A DNA stretch of 64,000 nt from assembly GCA_003008705.1 (NCBI GenBank), contig PDUO01000014.1, positions 346,696 through 410,695 on the forward strand. Direction: 5' to 3'. Every line of letters starts with the position of its first letter. Position 1 is the stretch's first letter. This DNA comes from Pezicula radicicola. Its lineage: Eukaryota; Ascomycota; Leotiomycetes; Helotiales; Dermateaceae. The translations under genes and the position numbers were made by a program. This document shows positions 9,771-21,003 of the stretch, in pieces. The notes beneath the pieces are model-generated. The model made no database searches and was not told the origin of the DNA. It saw only the letters and a program-made list of their open reading frames with translations.

Positions 9771-12700
9771 ATGAGTCTACGTAAATTCTTTAGGAAGAAG
9801 GCTGATAGTACGGACGGCGGCGAGGCTGCGACAACCAAAAACATGAATATCATAGCTGATAAGGCTCCCGACATCCTACTTGGCTTAGATGTGTGGGTCG
9901 AAGGAGTCGATCCGGTAGTGGAGTATATCTCGCGGGAAGACTTTCATTCGTTGATAGCTAATTCTCGTCCTGGGATATAGTATCGTCGCAATACACAGCC
10001 TCAATAGTCACCGAGAAAAGACCTGGACGGCGGGGAACCAAGTGAACTGGTTACGAGATACGAACATACTATCGAGCATCATACCGAATACTAGAATAAT
10101 AAGCTAGGGCTACGATGCCAACACACACAGCACAAAGGAATTATCGGCGATGTATCTCTATGATCATACACAGAATCTGGTATCAGATCTAAGCCTTTAT
10201 AGAAGAAGTAACGAGGTAAAGAAGTCAATTATCGACTCTTAGGCTTCGGGCGGTTAACAACTATGATAGACGAATACACGGCCCATTGTTTTCGTTGCCC
10301 ACAGTCTCGGGGGGATAGTTCTCAAGAGTGTAAGGATTATTTTTCCAACCCTACTTATAGGCCTAACAAGAACAGGCGCTCATACACTCCGACTCTACGC
10401 GGTCCGGTCATCTGCATCATCACAGATCTATTAAGACGTCTATATATGGTATCATGTTTATGGGTACTCCTCACCAAGGAGGCGAGGGAGTAGTATGGGG
10501 CAAGAGACTCGTCGATGTAGCCTCGATTTTTATCAAAACAAACGATAAGCTTCTTAATATTCTTGAAAAAGACTCGGAGATTCTACAGCAGCAACTTGGT
10601 CAGTACAACTCTATCAGCGGCGATTTCAAGACGAAGTTTGCATACGAGACCAAAGCTATACCACTAGCTTTGGGTAAGGCCATGATCGTTGTTCCAAAGT
10701 CCTCTGCTGTAGTTCCAGGCCAAGTGGATGCCGAGCCGATTGCCATTATAGATGATCATATCAATATGGTCAAGTTTGCCAGGCAAAGCAACGAATTCAA
10801 GAAGGTAGCCAGTCATCTGAAGCTAATGGTGGATAAGGCACCTGAAAAGGTACAGAAAAACTGGTTGACTGAGAGTGGTGTCGAAGCTGGTAAGTGACAT
10901 ATAGACAGTTTAGGTGTATTCTGTGACTATCAAGGTATATATCGTGTCAAGGGCTTTTGTGTAGTCTACCTCCTTTTATAGAAGAGATAATATCATGTTT
11001 GAACGCGCTAAAAGCTGATTATACCGTAGCTCGGGCTGGCAGTCTCAAACCATCCTTCGATGTTGACTTTGATCTGACGGGTATTCCAAAGACAAGTGCC
11101 TTTATTGGACGTAGGTCAGACTTGGACTCGGTAGAAAGGCAGTTGGCCCCTAGAGAAGTACGGGACCGCCGTAAGATATGTGTGATTCATGGACTTGGGG
11201 GCATGGGCAAGACTCAGCTAGCTATCGAATACGCAAGGCTGCACAAAGATCTATATACATCGTTCTTCTGGATAGACGGGAAAACAGAGGAATCCCTAAT
11301 TCAGAGCCTGCTACGTATAGCTTTACGTCTTTCCAAGAGCCAGATAGCTGATATAGATGTGCAGAAAATACAAGGCCTAGAGGAGCCTAGGAAGGCAGCG
11401 CAAGAAGTCTTGAAATGGTTTGCTCTCAAGGGCAACACGCAGTGGCTTTTGGTTTTTGACAACATCGACAAGACGTCCTATGAAGAAGAGCCTGATCAGC
11501 ATACCGGAATGTCATCATATGATATCACACAATACTTCCCAGGAGGCGATACTGGATCCATCATCGTCACAACTCGGCTTCAGCGCCTTGTTTCGCTTGG
11601 AAGCCCAGTCTACTTGCAGAAACTTGGCATTGTCGACGGTTTGTTACTCCTCGAGAACCACACGAGGCGCAGTTTGAGGCTCGGCAGTAGACAAGCGACT
11701 TCGGAGAATTCATCAGGGATTGAGGATTGGGATACAGGTTAGTCCCTCACTCTATGCTATTTGCCAAAAGTGCAGCGAGAAGTGTGATCCAATAAGTTAC
11801 CTCTTTTCTTTTCAGCTAATACCTCTTAGATGCAGTTAATCTTGTCAAACGACTGGGTTGTCTCCCGCTGGCTTTAGTCTTTGCTGGCTCCTATGTCTCG
11901 AAGACAACTATCGTCAAGTATCTTGAGCTGTACAGCAAATCATGGCACGAGCTCCATGGACAAATGAAGAGGCGGGATGATTATCCTGAGCGGACAATTA
12001 TCACGACATGGCAAATCTCGTTTGATGAGGTAGAGCGTCGAGATACAAGAGCGGCAAAGCTGTTACAACTATGGGGTTATCTGAACAATCAAGAGCTTTG
12101 GTATCAATTACTCAAGTGGCCAGGATGGGAGAATGATCGGCCGGACTGGCTGCAACAGATCGCAGGTACTGAGATCAGCTTTTTAGCAGCAGTGGACATT
12201 CTTTTGGATTTCTCGCTTGTGGAACAGAATGACAACAGTGACAGCTATTCAATGCATGCGGTGGTCCATGATTGGATCCAAGCGTCAGTCAACCCAAGGA
12301 CCGACGATGACTTTTTACAGACAGCAATGACAACTATTGGCCTTGCGGTTCCACAAGAGAAGACAAGAGACTTTGCAACTATACAGCGACGACTTTTACC
12401 GCATGTTGCCCAATTACTACAGTATTGGAAATTTGTTACTGCGACTCCGGACTTTACAGACACTGCTGTATATCTAAGTAGTCTTCACATGTTAGGATAT
12501 CTATGTGCAGATCAGGACAAGCTCGTCGAGGCCGAGCAGATGTACCAGCGGGCGCTGCGAGGCAAGGAGAAGGCCTGGGGTCCCGAGTACACGTCGACGC
12601 TCGACACGGTCAACAACCTCGGGAGCCTCTACGCTAACCAGGGTAAGCTCGTCGAGGCCGAGCAGATGTACCAGCGGGCGCTGNNNNNNNNNNNNNNNNN

Positions 12701-13190
12701 NNNNNNNNNNNNNNNNNNNNNNNNNNNNNNNNNNNNNNNNNNNNNNNNNNNNNNNNNNNNNNNNNNNNNNNNNNNNNNNNNNNNNNNNNNNNNNNNNNNN
12801 NNNNNNNNNNNNNNNNNNNNNNNNNNNNNNNNNNNNNNNNNNNNNNNNNNNNNNNNNNNNNNNNNNNNNNNNNCGACGCTCGACACGGTCAACAACCTCG
12901 GGAGCCTCTACGCTAACCAGGGTAAGCTCGTCGAGGCCGAGCAGATGTACCAGCGGGCGCTGCAAGGCTACAAGAAGGCGCTTGGTGTAGATAACATTAT
13001 TACTTATATTCCAGCACTAAACACAATCTGGGGATCTGGCTCCCTCTTCGAACTGCAAGGCAACCAGACAGAGGCTAGGATTATGTATTCAAAGGCCTTT
13101 GTAGGATATGAGAAAATTGTCGGACTTGACCATCCAGACTCTCGGTATTTACAGGAAAAACTTCGTACTTTGGATACTATAAGAAAGTAA
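9771..13190 (+). CDS. alpha/beta-hydrolase (lipase-like) - NB-ARC - TPR NLR-like protein (cargo of element D)
   Basis: Six exons can be assembled: 9771-9922, 9981-10215, 10270-10329, 10376-10889, 10982-11737 and 11830-13190. All five introns (46-92 bp) have GT...AG ends and keep the frame. The N-terminal domain is a serine-hydrolase fold: HREKTWT, GYDANTHS, nucleophile elbow AHSLGG, then FMGTPHQG. NB-ARC follows (HGLGGMGKTQLAIEYA, GSIIVTTR, LPLALVFAG), then 42-residue TPRs and a Trp-containing cap (NTIWGSGSLFELQG). One in-frame TAG (10105-10107) replaces the expected Trp before GYDANTH; otherwise the hydrolase exons are intact. A run of 190 Ns inside the TPR region hides an unknown number of units. 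Such proteins are predicted immune or incompatibility receptors with an enzymatic effector domain; the ligand is unknown. Confidence 0.8.
12684..12873. other. Assembly gap (190 N) inside TPR array
   Basis: The sequence on each side is the same TPR unit (CTCGACACGGTCAACAACCT... to the GCGGGCGCTG block), so the assembler could not cross near-identical 126-bp repeats. True length and repeat number are unknown. Confidence 0.97.
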
Positions 13191-14629
13191 GGCCTTGGTA
13201 GACGTGAGGTAGCTAGTGAACAACTTTAAGAAGATGCGTCGCATCGTCAAGGAGGGCTATCGAACTACTCGAACAGGTGGTTAAGATTAAACGATTCAAG
13301 CTTTATAAGGGCTATCTTAGCCTTGCAATAGTAGAACGCACTTTATACTTTCTCACAACAGATCTAATTCTACAGTCGCATCAAAGCAACATTCTCTTTG
13401 ACTTGTACGTTATTGAGGTAAAGGTAATGTTTAAGGAATCTAAATATAAGACCTATATACACTCAAATAGCTACCTTTATAGATTTTCTATTATTTTAAT
13501 AACTTTGATAGAGAGGGGCTTGGGGGAGGTAAACTTTTTATATTTAGCCTGAGATATTAGACAAGCTAGTCTAGAACATTCCCTAAGCTTCTACTTCTAT
13601 TCTTTTAGCCACCTAGAGTAATTTAGTATTTATAATACTAAAGCACCTATTATAATGTATATCTAAATCGGCTGACTTCTCTTTCGGCTGTCGCAACGAA
13701 CTTTAACAGAACGACCAACCTCTACGGTTGTCAGCCCTAGTATCCATAGGGAACCAGCTCCTTTATCGCCGCCGCCGCCACCATGAACTCCTACATTGCT
13801 TCTTTCGACGAGATAAGGGTCCTCAAGTTTCCAGTAGCAACGACTACGAACACGACGGTATACACAACAATACACGACGATAGAGAGCGACCACCAGAAC
13901 ATATGACAAGGTATAATAGTGGGCATGACGATAACGAGTACAACAGCGGGCATCACGATGGCGGCAACGATTATCGCAGGGCATATCAATTACGGGCATG
14001 ACAAGCACGGCAGAGGGATACCAAAGGCTGGCCTCTATCTCTATTTTACCTGTCTGTACGACTATTACTATTACTGTACCAATTACACGCCACACGCTTG
14101 ACCATATTTGGAATAGAGTAAAATATAGCGAGTCCAGGTTTTAATACGGTAAAATGTAAATTTAATCAGGACTAATGCACGCTACTTAACACTAAATCCT
14201 GAAGCTAAAATATGTGGCGTTTTGTGCCACTCTCCTCGTACGGCGTAACTCCCGGACTCATGAACTTTCCTCTCTGAGTATCTTCAAAATTTAGAACCAT
14301 ATTCTTTCTTTATAGAACGTTTCCCAAAGTACTCCGAAATTCGAACAAACTCTGACGGTCGCGACTAAGTAGGGGGGAATAGCTAGAGTAGCGATCGACG
14401 GCATTAACGAAACGATCGACAGCATGATCAACCACTATAATTTTCTCGTTGTATATTAGTTTCCTAGGGTAGAAATAGCTAAAGAATAGTGACATACTAA
14501 TAAAAACCCCGTAGATTTGCGAAGGAGAGACTTGAGATACTTAAACCGTAGATTCGTCTCGCGACGGGGTGCGTCTCTCGACACAGGGATAGACGTTACA
14601 ATAGAAAGTATTTATATTCAGGATTAGTA

Positions 14630-17600
14630 ACGTCTATCCCTGCGTGCCGAAAAAACCGGTATACCGAAAAAACTTTACAATTTGGGGATCTTAAATCTCC
14701 ACCATATAAATATATAAAGCTATAATCTATTTACTATTGTTCTTTAGCTATTTCTCTATAAGGGATTGACTTACAATCAGAAAAATACTATAGTTTAGCT
14801 AAGCTATCGATCGTCCTATTGAGAGTATCAAAAGCTACTATAGCTATTACCCCCTACTCTATTATAACTATTAACCTGTCCCCGGAAACCGGGGCCGTGG
14901 CATAGAGCTTCTATTAGGTTCAAATATAGCCCCAAGGTTTGAAGACACAAAGTATAAGGAAACCTGCCTGCCGGATTTATCCGGACCAACGTAGGAGGTA
15001 CACAAATGCCAAGCATCTTAATAAGCGAAGAAGGATTTATCGCCCTTACCAAATACTGTATTCACGGCCACGCTAGTCGTATTTTATTATGGCATTATAC
15101 AGATGTCACGTGAAATATAGCGTTTCTCTGCAAGGTTCGTGTCTGCTTTGGCACGGAGCTCAATCCCCATCCCATTTCCATGTCGATAATAAGGTGATGC
15201 TTTATGAGCGATCCCAAGTCGGATAACTATGGCCATATTCTTGTCTCCTTGATATATCGCCCAATTGGTGCAGACAGCCGCCATCATCTTCTGCAGTGGC
15301 TGGCCTTGATCGGCTGTTCTGGCGCGCTCGAAGCGCTGATGCACCACGCCATGCCGCGAGGCTGTCGTCGAGCTGAGCCGTACGAGAACAACCTCGACCC
15401 AACCTGTACTCCTATCTCAACAAATGCATGCATATCGACCCTGCGAGAACTATTCACCGGCATCTTTCGTTCAGACATTCTTTCAGATCCTGTCTGAGTA
15501 ATGCGCCTACTGCACTACAACAACGATGGCGAGTTCAGCCTGACACAATTCTTCGACAAGATCCCCCGATATGCGATACTCTCACACGCATGGGGACCGG
15601 AGGAGGTTACCTTCAAGGATATAATAGAGGGGAATGGAACAAGCAAGGCGGGGTTTGACAAGATCCGATTCTGCGGAGAACAGGCTAAACGTGATGGTTG
15701 GCAATACTTTTGGGTAGACACCTGCTGTATCGACAAATCCAATGCCGTCGAGCTTCAGGAGGCTATCAACTCGATGTTTCGCTGGTACCAAAATGCTGTC
15801 AAATGCTATGTCTATCTCTCGGATGTGTCGACAAAGAAACGGAAAGCGAGCGATTTGTCTACCGAGTATACTTGGGAACCAGCATTTCGGTCAAGTAAAT
15901 GGTTTACTCGAGGCTGGACCCTTCAAGAGCTGATTGCTCCGACATCAGTTGAGTTCTTCTCAAAGGACCAGGAGCTTTTAGGCGACAAGAGGAGGTTAGA
16001 GCGACAAATCCATGAGATAACAGGAATCCCTCTCTCAGCGCTTCGTGGAACGCCTTTGTCTCATTTCAACATCGAGGACCGATTGATATGGGCGGGAACC
16101 CGTCAGACTACGCGCGAGGAAGACAGGGCGTACTCGATGTTGGGCATCTGTAACATCTATATGCCGCTCATCTATGGTGAAGGGGAAAAGAACGCATTCA
16201 GACGGCTCCGGAAGGAGCTCGGTAAGCATATCATTTAAATTGCTACCTGATCCTAGTCGGCTAGACTAGAGCTAATTAATGTAAGGACTTGACAACGATC
16301 TACTCGACTTTTTACCGAATGCCATTGAAGCGCCTTTCAACTCGGTCAATCGTCAAGATGAACCTAGTTGCCTTCCTAACACTCGAGTTGACCTGCTACA
16401 AGAGATATGCGACTGGGCTGATGGACAGGATGGGCGGTGTATATTCTGGCTCAATGGCTTAGCCGGCACAGGGAAATCGACAATTGCACGGACCATTGCC
16501 CAGCGATACTGTAAGGAAGAACGTCTTGGGGCCAGCTTCTTTTTCTCAAGAGGTGGCGGAGATGTGAGCCATGCCGGCAAGTTCTTTACAAGTATTGCCG
16601 TGCAGCTCGCAAACAACATACCGTCTCTCCGATACTACATTTATGATGCTATTTCTAACCGCAAAGATATTGCAAGCCAGTCCTTCCGTGACCAGTGGAG
16701 CCAGCTTATCCTCTTCCCATTGTCAAAGCTTGGCAGCAGCTCGTCTCCGCCCTCTTACGCGTTAGTAATCGATGCCCTGGATGAGTGCAACAGAGATGAG
16801 CATATTCGGATGATCCTGCTGCTCTTAGCTGAAGCCCGAACACTGAAAACTGCCAGACTTCGGGTCTTGTTGACAAGTAGACCTGAGATCCCGATACACC
16901 ACGGCTTTTACCAGATCCCCGACGCCCAACACCAGGACTTTGTACTTCACAACGTAGTGCCTACAATTATCAACCATGATATCTCTCTATTCCTGGAATA
17001 CAATCTAGGGATAATCAGGCAAGAGTGGACTCTTGGCGTAGACTGGCCAGGCGAAGGTGTTCTCAGACAGCTGGTTCTACATGCTTGTGGCCTCTTCATT
17101 TGGGCGGCAACGGCATGTCGGTTTATCCGTGAAGGGAAGCGATTCGCACGCAAAAGGCTAGATAGAATTCTCAAAGGTAGTAGCAGCGCTATTACTGCAC
17201 CAGACAAGCACCTCGACGAGATCTACCTTACTGTCCTCAAGCATTCAATCTCCTCGGGGTATTCGGACGAAGAGATAGAAGAGGTATGCGATACGTTAAG
17301 GTATACGCTTGGAAGTATAGTAGTACTACTCTCACCTCTCTCTGCCTCTTCATTAAGCAGGTTATTACACCTTCCAAGAGAAGATATCAACCGGACATTT
17401 GAGGACCTTCATGCGATCCTTGACATTCCAAAGGACCTGACTCGACCGCTCCGCCTACACCACCCTTTATTTCACGACTTCCTGCTTAATAAAGATCGAT
17501 GTGGGGATTTCTGGGTAGATGAGAAGAAGGCACACCAGATATTAGCTGCTGGCTGTATACAGCTAATGTCACAGATACTAAAGAAGGATATTTGCGAAAT

Positions 17601-20274
17601 GCATGCTCCTGGCAGTCAAACCAGCCATGTTGAGAGTAGTCGGTTGGAGAAATGCCTTCCACCCGAGGTACAATACGCATACCTTTACTGGGTCCAGCAT
17701 CTGCAAAGGAGTGGTTCTCAGGTTCGCGATAGCGAGGAAGCACACCAGTTTTTGCAGGCTCATCTACTCCACTGGCTTGAGGCGCTTGGGTGGATGGGCA
17801 AGGTATCAGAAGGGATTCAAGTAATATTGTCCTTAGAGGCTCACGTTTTGGTCATCTATCTGTCTATTATTTATTGGAGTCTAATTAACTTATCTCTAGG
17901 TTAATAAAAGCCCCAATTTATACGCATTTATCCATGATACAAAGCGGTTTGCCTTATATAATCGATTAGTAATTGGACAAGCTCCTCTTCAATTATACTG
18001 TTCGGCTCTTGTCTTCGCCCCAGAGAATAGCATTGTTCGAAGGCAGTTCAAGGATTGTGTCCCAGATTGGATTCAGCTGAAATCAATAGTGCGAGCATAC
18101 TGGAGTTCCGCGCTACTGACGCTTGAGGGCCACTCGAGCGGCGTCAATTCAGTCGCCTTCTCACCGGACGGCCAGCAGGTCGTGTCTGGTTCTTGGGATC
18201 AGACAGTGCGGCTCTGGAACGCTGCAACAGGAGCCGTGCTGCAGACGCTTGAGGGCCACTCGAGCGGCGTTAATTCAGTTGCCTTCTCACCAGACAGTAA
18301 GCAAGTCGTGTCTGGGTCTCAAGATGGGACAGTGCGGCTCTGGGATGCCGTGACAGGAGCCGCGCTGCAGACACTCGAGGGCCACTCAGGCCGCGTTACC
18401 TCTATTGCCTTCTCACCAGATGGTAAGCAAGTTCTATCTAGGTCTAGTGATCAGACGGTACAACTCTGGGACACCGCGACCGGAGCCGCGCTACAGACGC
18501 TGAAGGGCTGCTCGTGCCGCGTCTACTCAGTCGCCTTTTCACCGGATGCCACACAGATCGTGTCTGGATCTCGGGATCGGATGGTGCAGACGCTCGAGGG
18601 CCACTCGGAGGGCGTCAGCTCAGTCACCTTCTCACCGGACGGCCAGCAGGTCGTGTCTGGGTTTGATGATGGGATGGTAGAGCTCTGGGATGCCGCGACA
18701 GGAGCCGCGCTACAGACGCTCGAGGGCCACTCGGACGGCGTGAGCCCAGTCGCCTTCTCACCGGACAGCAAGCGGGTTGTGTCTGGGTCTCAGGATGGGA
18801 CGTTGCGGCTCTGGGATGCCGCGACAGGAGCCGCGCTGCAGACGCTCGAGGGCCACTCGGACAGTATCAGCTCTGTCGTATTTTTACTAGACGGCACCCA
18901 GGTCGTGTCTGGGTCTTGGGATCAGACAGTACGGCTCTGGGACACTGCGACAGGAGCCGCACTACAAACGCTTGAGGGCCACACGAGTGGCGTCACTTCT
19001 ATCGCCTTCTCACCGGATAGTAAACAAGTTATTTCTGGGTCTCAAGATCAAACAGTACGACTCTGGGACGTTGCAACAGGAGCTGCGCTACAGACGCTCG
19101 AGGGCCACTCGGGCCGTATTACCTCTATTGCCTTCTCACCAGATGGTAAGCAAGTTGTATCTGTGTCTTGGGATCAGACGGTACAGCTCTGGGATATTGC
19201 GACAGGAGCTGCGTAACAGACGCTCAGGGGCCATTCGGACGACGTTAGCTCAGTCACCTTCTCACCGGACGGCAATCTACTACCTAATTTATATATATCT
19301 AACTATTGGGTAGTAGAAAATAACACGAATATTCTCTGGCTACCTCCCGATTACCGACCTAACTATGAACCAATTTGGGATGAAACTATTATTATAGGAT
19401 ATTCAGGGAGACTTTCATTCCTTCGGTTAAAACAAGGGCCAAAACATGTAATATAGTAGTAGTATACTATATAATAAACTTTTTATTATAGTTTTAATAA
19501 TTTAACTTTTTTTTATCTCTATTTCGTAGAAGGTTCAAGGGCAGCGTGTAGCTTTATAGTAGTTGATAATACCTACTTGGTTTCTAGATTGGTTGGATGG
19601 GAAAGGCCTTAGAGGGGATGTAAGTAATATTGTCCTTAGATGCTCATATTTCGGTGAGCTATCTGTCTATCATTATATGACTTTGGACACTAGAGTCTGT
19701 TATATTTACTATAAGATATTGTTTGCGATTTTCGTGCCTGGACTAACTACGCTGGATGTGGTGCACCAGGCCACAGTACCTCAAGTTAGCCTTTATGCCT
19801 AAGGCTTAATAAATATAATTACAGTATAAAATATCATGGGACGTACGGGGCTGTTTCGCACTAAACCAAAATTGTCAACCGAGGTATTGATCCGCGTGAT
19901 ACCTTTATTTGAATTTACTCGCCACAATAGCCACAAGGCTAATAACGATTTTCTGTATACTATTAAGGCCTTAGGGGCTCGGATAAGACTCCTTTAAAAA
20001 GATTAGGGATAGTATAACCTCGGTGGTGGAGCTGTAGTAGAGGAATACTATTATACTATAAAATGAGACCCTTTGTAAATCATGCATGAGGGCGACGGTA
20101 TAAATACGTTTTTTCTAGTAAAAGGGGTTAGGGTGTCTGGGAATGGCTACGGAACATAACTTATAAAAAATTAAAGGAGATATTAAGGTATACACAGATT
20201 TTAAGATACTTTAAGTCAAAGTACCTAATATTTTTTTCGGCACACTGGTTTTTTCGGCACGCCGGGATAGACGT
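14630..20274 (+). mobile_element. Element E: TIR element carrying a HET-NACHT-WD40 gene
   Basis: The left end begins ACGTCTATCCCTGCGTGCCG; the right end at 20274 is its inverse. TA flanks are at 14628-14629 and 20275-20276. The 5' subterminal DNA (14630-15203) aligns with the inverted right end of A up to the position of A's transposase start codon. The 3' subterminal DNA (about 19790-20274) aligns with the inverted left end of A and directly with the right end of F. The transposase is absent and a HET-NACHT-WD40 gene takes its place, reading 5' to 3' in the element. It lies inside MITE C. Confidence 0.85.
15501..19216 (+). CDS. HET - NACHT - WD40 NLR-like protein (cargo of element E)
   Basis: Exon 1 (15501-16221) encodes a full HET domain (MRLLHYNNDGEFSL, LSHAWG, FWVDTCCID, WFTRGWTLQELIAP). 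A 64-bp intron (16222-16285) leads to exon 2 (16286-17850) with a NACHT P-loop GLAGTGKST, the VIDALDECN Walker B, and the LLTSRPE sensor. A 49-bp intron (17851-17899) leads to the WD40 exon. Its donor is GTCATC, whereas the homologous intron in element F has GTAAGC, so splicing may be weak; read-through stops at 17902-17904. Nine WD40 units of 42 residues follow, one shortened (18490-18590). A TAA at 19214-19216 ends the frame in the place of a Leu codon; the conserved tail (GNLLPNLYISNYWVVE) continues in frame to 19456. Predicted role is cell-death receptor; the recognised ligand is unknown. Confidence 0.85.
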
Positions 20275-21003
20275 TAATATATTCGTCACACTATTCCTCT
20301 GAATATAGTGATCTATTAATCTCGAAATTCATCCAATTTCATTGGTCTGTCTCGGTACACAGGGTGTCTCGCTACGCAGGGAGGGACGTTATAAGTTTAT
20401 AAAAATAAAAGATTAGTAGCATTACACAGCTACAGCAATTTGACCCCTTCCGAAGAAATTTTTATGTTCGCATCGTCGCTATTTCGCCTGATTTATAAAA
20501 AGCCTCTATTTAGTCTTTAGTACAAGTCCTTCGCCACAGTTAAATTAACGAGCTCTTATTATCTCTTATACATTTTAAAAGTCCTTGTCTGAGCTTCAGA
20601 TTATATTCTTTTTATCCGAGACGATCATAAGCTTTAACGTCCGTCCCTACGTGCCGAGAAACCTGGTGTGCCGAGAATACTTTATAGTCTAGAGGCCCCA
20701 AAACCTCACCACACAAATGAATAATACTTTAGTCTGTTCTCTATATTTCTTTAGCTATTTCTCTACAAGAATCCAGCTTATATATCCAGAAAATTATAGT
20801 TTGATGGCGATGTCGATCGTCCTACTAAGAGTATCGAAACCTACAATGCCTAATACCCCCTGCTTTATAATAACAATCAACCTATCTATATCTCTCGGGG
20901 CGGTGTTATAAAGCTTCTATTATATTTAAAGCTGAACCCCAAATTTGAAGGCACAGAGTGTATAAAAACCTGGCTGCCGAATTTATCCGGACAACGTGGG
21001 TGG

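Larger units (their letters stand above)
8995..14596 (-). mobile_element. Element D: TIR element carrying an alpha/beta-hydrolase - NB-ARC - TPR gene
   Basis: The ends start ACGTCTGTCCCTGCGTCGAG (left) and, inverted, ACGTCTATCCCTGTGTCGAG (right), extending about 45 bp and sharing a GAGACGCACCCC block. TA flanks are at 8993-8994 and 14597-14598. Subterminal DNA resembles element A in the same orientation (3'-type end on the left, 5'-type on the right). No transposase is left; 13191-14596 shows no gene I recognise. The single cargo gene is at 9771-13190. Confidence 0.8.
8893..20389. mobile_element. Element C: about 260-bp MITE split by elements D and E
   Basis: Inverted ends of about 50 bp start ACGTCCCTCCCTTCGTAGCG on the left and have GCTACGCAGGGAGGGACGT on the right, followed inward by GAGACACCCTGTGTRCCGAG. 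TA flanks are at 8891-8892 and 20390-20391. Own sequence remains only at 8893-8992, 14599-14627 and 20277-20389; the rest is element D and element E. Without them the unit is roughly 260 bp and has no coding capacity. It lies in the left arm of B. Confidence 0.78.

Noticed and set aside
10263..10493. 76-codon frame in element D
   Set aside because: It is in the wrong phase; the same DNA encodes the AHSLGG region of the hydrolase in exons 10270-10329 and 10376-10889.
13277..14101. Several short frames right of the element D gene
   Set aside because: Low-complexity or compositionally odd, and without splice links or domains; treated as non-coding transposon DNA.
15204..15497. 97-codon frame just before the HET gene in element E
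   Set aside because: It begins where the former transposase start would be, but has no transposase similarity; it is more likely leader sequence.
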